A stretch of 64,000 bases of DNA, taken from Streptomyces sp. DSM 15324 (GTDB lineage: Bacteria; Actinomycetota; Actinomycetes; Streptomycetales; Streptomycetaceae). A model generated the notes under the pieces. That model saw nothing but the letters and a program-made list of their open reading frames with translations, did not search any database and was not told the DNA's origin. The position numbers and the translations under genes were made by a program. Location: the NCBI RefSeq assembly GCF_001514285.1, contig NZ_KQ949027.1, positions 248,001 to 312,000 of the forward strand, read 5' to 3'. Positions 28,935 through 36,270 of the stretch are shown here, piece by piece (positions within the stretch are counted from its first letter, which is position 1; each line of letters starts with the position of its first letter).

Positions 28935-29534
28935 ATGCCGCCCCTCCCCGTCGTCCTCCGCGCCGCCGCCCACCCCGGCGCCCCCGCCCTCACCCTGCGC
29001 CCCTGGCGCCCGACGGACGCCCCCGCGCTGGTCGCGGCGCTGCGGGACCCCGTGCTGCGCCGCTGGACGAGCCACCGGGTGGACGACGAGGCCGACGGGG
29101 CGCGCTGGATCGCCGCCCAGCAGGAGGGGTGGGCGTCCGGCACCCGGTTCTGCTTCGCCGTGGTGGAGGAGCCCGCAGGCCCGGAGGACGGCGCGAGGAC
29201 CGACGACGGCCGTCCGGGTGGACCGCTGGTCGGTCAGGCGGTCCTGAAGACGGCCGGTCCCGGCGCCCCCACCGCCGAGGTGGGCTACTGGACCGCCGCC
29301 CCCGCGCGCGGCCGGGGCGTGGCGCCCCGCGCCCTGCGCGCCCTCACCGACTGGGCGTGCGCCGCCTTCGCGCCGGCCGGCCTGAGCCGCCTCGAACTCC
29401 TGCACCAGGCGGACAACGACGCGTCCTGCCGGGTCGCCGAGAAGACGGGGTACGTGCTCGACGGCGTCCTGCCCGCCGCCCCGCCCGCCTTCCCGCGGGA
29501 GGGCCACCGCCACGTACGGATCGTCACACCGTAG
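28935..29534 (+). CDS. GNAT family N-acetyltransferase
   Basis: 199 residues. The GNAT fold is visible: LTLRPWRPTDAPALVAAL (strand 1/helix 1), AEVGYWTAAPARGRGVAPRALR containing the acetyl-CoA pyrophosphate loop (RGRGVA), and the late LHQADNDASCRVAEKTGY strand-helix. It resembles RimJ/RimL-like acetyltransferases, which acetylate protein N termini or small amines; the substrate is unknown. An acidic loop at about 75-95 is extra. It starts 22 bases after the SHOCT gene, so could be transcribed with it. Confidence 0.85.
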   Translation: MPPLPVVLRAAAHPGAPALTLRPWRPTDAPALVAALRDPVLRRWTSHRVDDEADGARWIAAQQEGWASGTRFCFAVVEEPAGPEDGARTDDGRPGGPLVGQAVLKTAGPGAPTAEVGYWTAAPARGRGVAPRALRALTDWACAAFAPAGLSRLELLHQADNDASCRVAEKTGYVLDGVLPAAPPAFPREGHRHVRIVTP

Positions 29535-29678
29535 AACTCCGCGTCGGGGACGGTAGGCGGTGCGGGCGGCGCGGGCAACGGCTCTCCCGACCGCAACCGC
29601 CCGCAGGGTGAAGCTGACGTTCGTCCAGGCGCGGACCCGGTGACGTACCCGACGCCGCGTGCGACGACACGGTGACGG

Positions 29679-30893
29679 TCACCGCCGTGTCGCGGACCGG
29701 GCCCGCCCGACCGGGCTACCGGCCCCGTCGCCCCGGCCGCCCGCCAGGGCCAGCCCCACCGTCACCGCGAGCGACATCAGCGCCATCACCGTCGTCGCGG
29801 TGGCCGCGGAGCCGAACTGGGCGAGCGTGCCCGCCACCGCCGCGCCCACGCCCTGCATGGCCGCCATCCCGGCGGAGTGCAGCCCCAGCGCCTGCCCGCC
29901 GAGCCCGGCCGGGGTGAGCTGCATCAGGCGCTCCTGCTGGACCAGGCTCGCCCCGAAGCCCACCGAGGCGAGGGCCGCGCAGAGGGCGGCGACGGGCAGG
30001 GCGGGCCGCAGGACGAAGCAGAGGTAGGGGGTGGCCAGCAGGAGCAGCAGCGGCGTGGCGAGCCGGGCCCGAACCGCCGGCGGGACGAACCGGCCGACCG
30101 TGACGTCGCCCGCCAGCATCCCCAGCGCCGCGCACCCGAACAGCGTGCCCGCCTCATCCGGGGCGTACGGCACGAACAGCGCCTCGCAGCCGACGACCAG
30201 GCCGTTCGGGACCCACAGGCCGAGGTAGGTGAGGCGACGGGGCCGCGCGGACCACAGGACGCCGTTGGTGCGCCAGGTCGCGGCGGCCGAGAGGCGGCCC
30301 GTGGCACGCGGCGGCCGGGCGGTCAGGCCCAGCCGGGCGGCGAGCGCGGCCGCGGCGTGCAGCAGGGCGGCGAGCAGCAGCACGGGACGGGGGGCGAGGG
30401 CGACGACCAGGGCGCCGCCGACGGCGTACCCGGCGACCTGCGTCAGCCCGCTCATGACGTTGAACAGCGCACGCCCCGGCAGGTACGTCCCGTCGCCGCT
30501 CAGGATCTCGTGCAGCAGGCCCCAGCGGACACCACCGCCGAGCGAGGCGATCAGACCCTCCAGGAGGACGACCGCGAGGACGGCCCGGACCGGGAGGCCG
30601 GGCAGGGCGACGGCCGCCGTGGTGACGGCGAAGGCGAGGGACAGGCCGATCAGGGTGGACCTCGGGGCCAGCCGGTCGGCGCCCGACAGCAGCAGGGTCG
30701 CGCCGACGGCCTGGGCGAGCGAGGGGCCGAACATGCTCACCGCCGACAGCAGCGGCGAGTCGGTGGCCCGGAAGACGAGGGTGCCCAGGGCGAGTCCGCT
30801 CATCGTCCGGGCGGCGGTGTGGGCGGCGGAGGAGAGGAAGAGCGCAGTGAACTCCGGGGTGCGCAGGAGCTGTCGGTAGCCGGTAGCGGTCAT
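29679..30893 (-). CDS. MFS transporter
   Basis: 404 residues with about 12 membrane helices, starting YRQLLRTPEFTALFLSSAAH. It has the small-loop, Ala/Leu/Gly-rich helices of the MFS_3-like exporters. It is divergent from the ArsR-type regulator at 30977, with only 83 bases between the starts and a perfect palindrome in the middle. Its expression is therefore very probably under that regulator. The substrate is not visible in sequence; antibiotic or toxic-metabolite export is the usual role of such regulator/transporter pairs. Confidence 0.83.
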   Translation of the reverse strand: MTATGYRQLLRTPEFTALFLSSAAHTAARTMSGLALGTLVFRATDSPLLSAVSMFGPSLAQAVGATLLLSGADRLAPRSTLIGLSLAFAVTTAAVALPGLPVRAVLAVVLLEGLIASLGGGVRWGLLHEILSGDGTYLPGRALFNVMSGLTQVAGYAVGGALVVALAPRPVLLLAALLHAAAALAARLGLTARPPRATGRLSAAATWRTNGVLWSARPRRLTYLGLWVPNGLVVGCEALFVPYAPDEAGTLFGCAALGMLAGDVTVGRFVPPAVRARLATPLLLLLATPYLCFVLRPALPVAALCAALASVGFGASLVQQERLMQLTPAGLGGQALGLHSAGMAAMQGVGAAVAGTLAQFGSAATATTVMALMSLAVTVGLALAGGRGDGAGSPVGRARSATRR

Positions 30894-30931
30894 GGCCGGA
30901 GTCTCGGGCGGCCCGGGAGGGGCCGGTTATT

Positions 30932-30951
30932 GTTTCGCGGTCCCGCGAAAC
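30932..30951. promoter_or_regulatory. palindromic operator between MFS and ArsR genes
   Basis: GTTTCGCGGTCCCGCGAAAC: two perfect 9-base arms around TC, centred in the 83-base divergent promoter region. It is a good match in form for an ArsR-type dimer site controlling both genes, 25 bases before the regulator start. Confidence 0.7.
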
Positions 30952-30976
30952 GTCGTACGGCACCCGGAGGTCCGCG

Positions 30977-32041
30977 GTGGGCTGGTGGCAGGTGAACGCG
31001 GACACGCTGGCCCGCAGCCGGTTCGTGCTCTCGCCGCTCGCGGAGACCTTCGCGAGCGTGAAGCTGCTCCAGTGGGGGGTGGGCGCCCATCCCGGCGAGC
31101 AGGACTGGCTGCGGGCCCATCTGCCGTCCTACCGCGCGCGGTTGGCGGCGGACCCGGTGACCGGGCTGCTGATCCGGGCGGGGCTGGGGCGGAGCTGGAT
31201 CGCCGACTTCCTCACCCCCACCCCGCGCGACGGCGAGAGCTTCGAGGAGGGGGTGGCGCGGGTGCGGGCGGCGGATCCCGCTCAGGCCCGCGCGCATCTG
31301 CGGCTCTCGGTCGGCGGGCCGCCGCCCGCCGCCCTGGACCGCGACGATCTGCCCGAGCGGGCGGCCGCGCTGCTGGAGTACGTCTGGGAGACGGCCGTAC
31401 GGCCCTCCTGGGAGCGTCGGCGGCATGTGCTGGAGGCGGATGTGGTCGCACGGACGGCGCAGGTCAGCCGGGGCGGCTGGGCGGCGGTGCTGGACTCGCT
31501 GCGGCCGGGGACGCGCTGGCTCGGGGAGAGCCGGTTCCAGGTGAACGCGCACGCGTACCCGCCCCGCGAGATCTCCGGTGCGGAGCTGGTGTTCGTGCCG
31601 GTCACGCCGAGGGCCGGGTGGGTGTCGTGGGAGGGGCGGGAGCGGTACGCGGTGGTGTACCCATGCGCGGGGCCGCTGGCCGGGGACCACCGGGAGCGGG
31701 TGGTGCCGGCGGCCCTCGGCGCGCTGCTGGGTCCGGGGCGCGCGGCGGTGCTGGTGCTGCTCGGGCAGGGGGCGCTGAGCACCACCCAGCTGGTCGCGCT
31801 GACCGGGCAGGGGCTGGGCTCGGTGGGCCGGCATCTGCGGGTCCTGCGGGACGCGGGCCTGGTGGAGCGGCGACGGGCGGGCCGTTCGGTGCTGTACTCG
31901 CGGGCGGCGGCCGGGGAGGTACTGGCCGGTGCGGCGACGGCGACGGGGACGGCGACGGCATCGGAACGGGGAGCTGCACCAGGGACGGCACCGGCACCGG
32001 CACCGGCACCGGCACCGGAAAGGGAGAGTGCCCCCGGTTGA
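30977..32041 (+). CDS. ArsR-type regulator with DUF5937-like domain
   Basis: 354 residues from GTG 30977, with GGAGG 7 bases upstream. Residues about 1-240 are the DUF5937-like ligand region. A winged helix (about 245-315) reads LGPGRAAVLVLLGQGALSTT then GSVGRHLRVLRDAGLVERRRAG. The last 40 residues are a Thr/Ala/Pro tail coded by GGCACC-type repeats. It has the same architecture as the regulator at 6058 but is divergent from its MFS partner instead of preceding it. Autoregulation through the palindrome at 30932 is likely. The ligand is unknown; no metal cysteines are seen. Confidence 0.8.
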   Translation: MGWWQVNADTLARSRFVLSPLAETFASVKLLQWGVGAHPGEQDWLRAHLPSYRARLAADPVTGLLIRAGLGRSWIADFLTPTPRDGESFEEGVARVRAADPAQARAHLRLSVGGPPPAALDRDDLPERAAALLEYVWETAVRPSWERRRHVLEADVVARTAQVSRGGWAAVLDSLRPGTRWLGESRFQVNAHAYPPREISGAELVFVPVTPRAGWVSWEGRERYAVVYPCAGPLAGDHRERVVPAALGALLGPGRAAVLVLLGQGALSTTQLVALTGQGLGSVGRHLRVLRDAGLVERRRAGRSVLYSRAAAGEVLAGAATATGTATASERGAAPGTAPAPAPAPAPERESAPG

Positions 32042-32075
32042 GGAGGGGTGCACCGGGCGGGGCTAGCATCCGCCC

Positions 32076-32579
32076 ATGACTACTGATGCCGTTTCCTCCC
32101 CCCTCGATGTCGAGATCGGCGCCCTCAAGGGCGGGTCCGCGCAGCTCTCGGAGTACTCGGGGCAGGTCGTCCTGATCGTGAACGTGGCCTCCAAGTGTGG
32201 TCTCACCCCGCAGTACAACGGGCTGGAGAAGCTCCAGGAGCGGTACGCCGCCCAGGGGTTCACCGTGCTCGGCGTGCCCTGCAACCAGTTCCTCGGGCAG
32301 GAGCCCGGCAGCGCCGAGGAGATCGCGGAGTTCTGCTCGGCGACGTACGGCGTGACCTTCCCGCTGACCGAGAAGGTCGAGGTGAACGGCGAGGGCCGGC
32401 ACCCCCTGTACGAGCGGCTGGTCGGCTTCGCGGACGCGGAGGGCCACACGGGTGACATCCGCTGGAACTTCGAGAAGTTCCTCGTCGGCCGGGACGGGAC
32501 GGTCGTGGCCCGCTTCTCGCCGCAGACCGAGCCGGAGTCCGACGAGATCGTCACCGCGATCGAGGCGCAGCTCGGCTAG
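32076..32579 (+). CDS. glutathione peroxidase family (thiol peroxidase)
   Basis: 167 residues. The active-site Cys41 lies in NVASKCGLTPQYNGLE, the Gln in GVPCNQFLGQEP and the Trp in IRWNFEKFLVGRDG. These complete the Cys-Gln-Trp-Asn set of bacterial GPx, with Cys instead of selenocysteine. It reduces peroxides, in actinomycetes probably with thioredoxin-type donors rather than glutathione, in the cytosol. About the usual family length. The gene is single, followed closely by a MerR-type regulator gene with its own promoter. Confidence 0.93.
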   Translation: MTTDAVSSPLDVEIGALKGGSAQLSEYSGQVVLIVNVASKCGLTPQYNGLEKLQERYAAQGFTVLGVPCNQFLGQEPGSAEEIAEFCSATYGVTFPLTEKVEVNGEGRHPLYERLVGFADAEGHTGDIRWNFEKFLVGRDGTVVARFSPQTEPESDEIVTAIEAQLG

Positions 32580-32614
32580 GCCTGCCGTTCGGGACCGCTC
32601 GACCGCTTGACCGC

Positions 32615-32645
32615 TTGACCTTGTCCCTGGGGCAAGGCGGAGTCT
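32615..32645 (+). promoter_or_regulatory. MerR-type promoter/operator
   Basis: TTGACC (-35, 32615-32620) and GAGTCT (-10, 32640-32645) are 19 bases apart, the long spacer of MerR-controlled promoters. The spacer holds an imperfect dyad, CCTTGTCCCTGGGGCAAGG (32619-32637). It sits just upstream of a MerR-family gene, so autoregulation is likely. Confidence 0.6.
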
Positions 32646-32692
32646 CCTCGTCGCCGGGCGGAGCAGACCGTCCGGTGACGGAGGATGACCAG

Positions 32693-33559
32693 GTGGACGT
32701 ACGCGACGACGACGAACTGCTGACCATCGGCGCATTCGCCGCGCGGGCCCGGCTCACGGCCAAGGCGCTGCGTCTGTACGACCGGCTGGGCCTGCTGGCC
32801 CCGGCACGGGTCGACGAGACCAGCGGCTACCGCTACTACCGGGCCGGGCAGGTGGACCGGGCCCGGCTGGTGGCGATGCTGCGCCAGCTCGACATGCCGC
32901 TGGCCCGGATCGCCGAGGTGGTCGAGACCGGTGGCGCGGAGGGCGCGGAGCTGCTCGCCGCGTACTGGGCCGAGGCCGAGGGCCGGTTCGCCGCCCGGCG
33001 CACGCTCGCCGAGTACCTCCGTGGACGACTGTCGGGGAGGAACTCCGAGATGTACGAGAAGTTCGAGGTCGAGATCGTCGACGTGCCCGAGCAGGTGATC
33101 ATCACCGAGACCCGTCATGTGCTGGCGGACGAGCTGCCCAGCTGGATCCCCGCCGCCCTGGGCCGGCTGGAGGAGGCGGCGGGCGCGTGCGGCGGCGCCA
33201 CCGGCGCGCCGTTCGTGGCGTACCACGCCGAGGTGTCGATGGAGAGCGACGGACCGGCGGAGTCCTGTGTGCCGGTCGCCGACGCGGCGGCGGCCCGGGC
33301 GTGGGCGGCCGCCCAGGGGCGGTCCCGGCGGATCGAGGTGAAGGTGGAACCGGCCCGTCGGCTGGCGTCCACCCGGATCAGCAAGGCGCAGGTCGCCCAT
33401 CCGCAGATCATCGCCGCGTTCGAGGCGGTGGAGGCGTGGATGAAGCGGGAGGGCTGGGAGTACGACGGCCCGTGCCGCGAGGTCTACTTCGCCGACTGGG
33501 ACGCGGCGGGTCCCGAGGACCCGGTGTGCGACGTGGCGTTCCCCGTCCGTCGCGGCTAG
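32693..33559 (+). CDS. MerR-family transcriptional regulator with GyrI-like effector domain
   Basis: 288 residues from GTG 32693, chosen because GGAGG lies 8 bases upstream. The open frame extends back to 32615, but that would place the -35 box inside the gene. Residues about 7-80 are the MerR winged helix (LTIGAFAARARLTAKALRLYD, YRYYRAGQVDRARLVAML). Residues about 135-288 are a GyrI-like/AraC-E ligand-binding domain (VEIVDVPEQVIITE ... GPCREVYF). This BmrR-like build senses hydrophobic or cationic drugs in known examples. Probable autoregulator; target genes are not obvious locally. Confidence 0.83.
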   Translation: MDVRDDDELLTIGAFAARARLTAKALRLYDRLGLLAPARVDETSGYRYYRAGQVDRARLVAMLRQLDMPLARIAEVVETGGAEGAELLAAYWAEAEGRFAARRTLAEYLRGRLSGRNSEMYEKFEVEIVDVPEQVIITETRHVLADELPSWIPAALGRLEEAAGACGGATGAPFVAYHAEVSMESDGPAESCVPVADAAAARAWAAAQGRSRRIEVKVEPARRLASTRISKAQVAHPQIIAAFEAVEAWMKREGWEYDGPCREVYFADWDAAGPEDPVCDVAFPVRRG

Positions 33560-33693
33560 CGGAGAGACGGCGGACCGGCCGGAACAGGCCGAGCCCCCTC
33601 GGCAAGGACGGCGATCTTGTCGAGAGGGCTCTGTCGGTGGCTGTGCGATGGTCGAGGTGGAACCGGTGTGTGGTGCGGGGAGCGTTCCTCGCC

Positions 33694-33885
33694 CTACTCC
33701 TTCACCGACGCCACGAAGGCGTTCCACGCGCCGGCCGGGAAGGCCAGCTTGGGGCCCTCGGGGATCTTGGTGTCCCCGAGCTCCAGCGTCTCCAGGACGG
33801 TCGACCTGACCATCACACAGGCGCCGTTGCCGTTGGTGTAGGAGGACGTCGTCCACGTTTCCGTGGCGCCCAGACGAATTGCCAT
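33694..33885 (-). CDS. DUF397 small protein
   Basis: 63 residues, the standard DUF397 pattern: W-TSSYTNGNGACVMV near the start, then VLETLELGDTKIPEGPKLAF and AFVASVKE. Such small acidic proteins are always linked to Scr1/WhiJ-like XRE regulators in Streptomyces and are proposed toxin-like or modulatory partners. The matching regulator gene lies 206 bases upstream on the same strand. The space between holds nested palindromes, so this gene appears to have its own regulated promoter. The activity is unproven; DNA-binding modulation is the most cited idea. Confidence 0.88.
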   Translation of the reverse strand: MAIRLGATETWTTSSYTNGNGACVMVRSTVLETLELGDTKIPEGPKLAFPAGAWNAFVASVKE

Positions 33886-33903
33886 TGATTGCTCCGTTAG
33901 CCA

Positions 33904-33968
33904 GTTGGCGAGTCACGGTTTTGCGCCAACGTCGGTGATCGTTGGCGTGATCGACGCTACTCGCCAAC
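33904..33968. promoter_or_regulatory. nested palindromes upstream of the DUF397 gene
   Basis: Outer arms GTTGGCGAGT (33904-33913) and ACTCGCCAAC (33959-33968) are perfect complements. Inner arms CGCCAACG (33924-33931) and CGTTGGCG (33940-33947) are as well. All four contain the same TTGGCG core. The position, 19-83 bases upstream of the DUF397 start, suggests an operator array for the adjacent Scr1-type regulator. Confidence 0.6.
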
Positions 33969-34061
33969 CCCGCTAATCGGAGGAGTCATTCACTCGGTCG
34001 AATGGCATATTCCAGGTGAGTCTTCCAGTCGAGCATGTCGACGGTGTACTATCCCCCGCCG

Positions 34062-34089
34062 CTCCCCCGGAAGGCCCCTCCCGGGGGAG
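34062..34089 (-). terminator. hairpin after the Scr1-type regulator gene
   Basis: CTCCCCCGG and CCGGGGGAG form a perfect 9-bp stem with a 10-base loop, three bases past the stop codon of the minus-strand regulator gene. Confidence 0.7.
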
Positions 34090-34091
34090 GT

Positions 34092-34949
34092 TCACCGCGC
34101 GTACTCCTTCGCCAGGTCGTCGATGACACGGCGCGAGTGCTCCACGTTCAGCGCCTGCGCCCGCAGGTGTTCGTACATCACCGAGTACTGCTGGACGTCG
34201 TACGCCTTCTCCAGGTAGAGGTCGCTCGTCACACCCTCGATGTAGACCACGCTGGAGTCGGAGGCGTCGGCGAACTCCAGGATCGTGTACTGGCCGTTGA
34301 GGCCGGGGTGGGCGCCGACCTCGAACGGCAGCACCTGCACGGTGACGTGCGGAAGCCTCGACAGCTCGGCGAGATGCTCCAGTTGCTCGCGCATCACCAG
34401 CCGGCTGCCGACGACCCGGCGCAGCGCCGCCTCGTCCAGCACCACCCACAGCCGCAACGGCCCGTCCTCGGTGGTGATTCGTTCCTGCCGCCGCAGCCGC
34501 ACCTGCACCCGTTTCTCGACCTCGGCCTCCGGCCGCTCCGGCAACGCTCCCCGGATGATGGCCTCGGCGTACGCGCGGGTCTGCAACAGGCCGGTGACGG
34601 TCTGGGGTTCGTACACCCGCAGCGACTCCGCGTCCGTCTCCAGACCGATGTACACGCTGTACGGAATGTCCCCGAAGGCATGCCACCAGCCCTGCTGCCG
34701 GGAGTCCTTCGCCATTTCCATCAGCGATTCCACCATGCGCTGGTCCTCGACCTCGTAGACTCCACAGAGGTCGCGCACATCACGCTGGCTGATGCTGCGC
34801 CTGCCGTTCTCCAGACGGCTGATCTTCGACTGGGACACGAGCAGGCGCTCGGCGACCTGTTCGGCGGTCATGCCCTTCTCCTCACGGAGCCGGCGCAGTT
34901 CCTGGCCCAACCGGCGTCGCCTGACCGTGGGATTGACATTGGACGTCAC
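34092..34949 (-). CDS. Scr1/WhiJ-like XRE regulator with DUF5753 domain
   Basis: 285 residues. The helix-turn-helix is at about 12-70 (LGQELRRLREEKGMTAEQVA, VSQSKISRLENGRR). DUF5753 follows to the end, with its typical start QGWWHAFGDIPYSVYIGLE and segments EPQTVTGLLQTRAYAEAI and LPFEVGAHPGLNGQYTILEF. These are cytosolic DNA-binding proteins tied to development and antibiotic control in Streptomyces, paired with DUF397 proteins and sometimes with RsbW-like ATPases. It is upstream of the DUF397 gene on the same strand, with its own terminator between them. A related XRE gene appears at the right edge of the window. Confidence 0.9.
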   Translation of the reverse strand: MTSNVNPTVRRRRLGQELRRLREEKGMTAEQVAERLLVSQSKISRLENGRRSISQRDVRDLCGVYEVEDQRMVESLMEMAKDSRQQGWWHAFGDIPYSVYIGLETDAESLRVYEPQTVTGLLQTRAYAEAIIRGALPERPEAEVEKRVQVRLRRQERITTEDGPLRLWVVLDEAALRRVVGSRLVMREQLEHLAELSRLPHVTVQVLPFEVGAHPGLNGQYTILEFADASDSSVVYIEGVTSDLYLEKAYDVQQYSVMYEHLRAQALNVEHSRRVIDDLAKEYAR

Positions 34950-35205
34950 GGGACGCGCACCTCCGGCTGCATGCCTGTCATTGACACTTTGCGTATCTGC
35001 TGTTCAGCAGACTGCCACCAAGGCGCTTCGTACCGCTGGAAAACGGTGGATATGCGGCCGCCCCAGGCCAGTTCGGAGCAGGCCCCGCACAACACCCCCG
35101 GCACGCCCCGGACATGCGTCCGCGCGGGGCGGCGGTGCCGTGCGTCGCGACGGACGTACGGCCTCACCACCCCGCGCGGCCGCGGCGGCTCCCGAACGGG
35201 CCTAC

Positions 35206-35250
35206 GGGTTCTGCGGGTTCTACGGGTTCTACGGGTTCTACAGGTCCTGC
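35206..35250. repeat. 9-base tandem repeat in a gene-free gap
   Basis: Five units of GGGTTCTAC or close variants lie in tandem. The surrounding 347 bases (34950-35296) contain no gene I can support. They should hold the promoter of the XRE gene and the end of the GPP34 gene. Confidence 0.8.
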
Positions 35251-35296
35251 GAGTGCGGTCATGCGGGTCGTGCCGGGTGTGTCGTGGAAGTGCGGC

Positions 35297-36055
35297 TCAG
35301 TGGGCCACGACACGCGCCATGGGACCGCGGCGCGGCTGTGCCGGAACTCCACGGGCGGGTTCCGGTACGGGCCGTCCGCCCGGTCCGGTCGGCCGGCCGG
35401 CCGGGGCCGCCGGGTTGCGGCGCGGCTGGGCCGCCGCGCCGTTCTGGACGTCCATCACGGCGTGCGCCACGAGACCGCCCATGGGGTCGTGCCTGATCAG
35501 GTCCCGCAGCCGGGAGCGGGACGAGCGTCCCTCGTTCCCCGGGTACAGGTGCTTGCCGAGGCCGACCGCGTGCGCCAGTGCGGCGAGCGCCGCGGTCCGC
35601 GGGTCCGGCGGTACGCCGGTGCGGATCGCGGAGTCCAGCCGGGCCCTGATCTCCCGGCTGATCTCGGTGTCCGTCGCCTGGTAGCGAGTGGTCGGCAGCA
35701 CCCCGCACATCTGACCCGCCACGGCATGCACCATGCCGCACCGCTCCAGATGCGAGAGGTAGGTCTGGCGCAGCCCGAGACGCGGCCCGCCGATCCAGTG
35801 GACGGCACGAACCGGAGCGCCACGCCTTCGCAGCAACTCCAGTGCGCAGTCCAGTGTCGGATCTCCTGTCGGCCGTGGGGACACCACGGCGATACGATCC
35901 CCGTCAGGGGCTATCCGCCCGGCCAGCGCCAGCTCCACTAGCTGTGCTCCGGCCAGACCAAGGTCGAGCGACTGCGGCTGTGCGGTGGTACCCGTGGTCG
36001 GGTCCAACGCCAGCAGAAGAAGCTCTTCCGGAATCGTTCTGCGGCTCCTGCCCAT
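35297..36055 (-). CDS. GPP34 (Vps74/GOLPH3-like) family protein
   Basis: 252 residues; ATG 36055 has GGGAGG five bases upstream. The start PEELLLLALDPTTG and the following SLDLGLAGAQLVELALAGRI match the GPP34 family opening. The central Leu-rich helices fit the GOLPH3 fold, which binds phosphoinositides in eukaryotes. In Streptomyces these proteins are numerous and of unknown role, perhaps membrane-lipid or protein-sorting related. The last 45 residues are a Pro/Arg/Gly tail. It is divergent from the carboxypeptidase gene; about 215 bases lie between the starts. Confidence 0.78.
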   Translation of the reverse strand: MGRSRRTIPEELLLLALDPTTGTTAQPQSLDLGLAGAQLVELALAGRIAPDGDRIAVVSPRPTGDPTLDCALELLRRRGAPVRAVHWIGGPRLGLRQTYLSHLERCGMVHAVAGQMCGVLPTTRYQATDTEISREIRARLDSAIRTGVPPDPRTAALAALAHAVGLGKHLYPGNEGRSSRSRLRDLIRHDPMGGLVAHAVMDVQNGAAAQPRRNPAAPAGRPTGPGGRPVPEPARGVPAQPRRGPMARVVAH

Positions 36056-36270
36056 CCATGCCTCCCCGCGTGGATGAATGACAGGGTGACCCCTCTCACA
36101 TTGGTCTGTCGAGGGTGCGTGACCTGTTTGTAGTGGAACCAGTAGGTATGTCGTTCTCGTCTACCGCAGGAGCCAAGCCCTCTGCACAGGACACTGGTAC
36201 ATGGTTCGGACACGCCCCGAGGCGGGTCCGGGGCGGGCGTTCACGGTTCGACAGGCACAAGGAGGCATCG

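Noticed and set aside
35206..35250. CRISPR-like repeat
   Set aside because: Units are 9 bases in direct tandem without spacers, and no cas genes are near.
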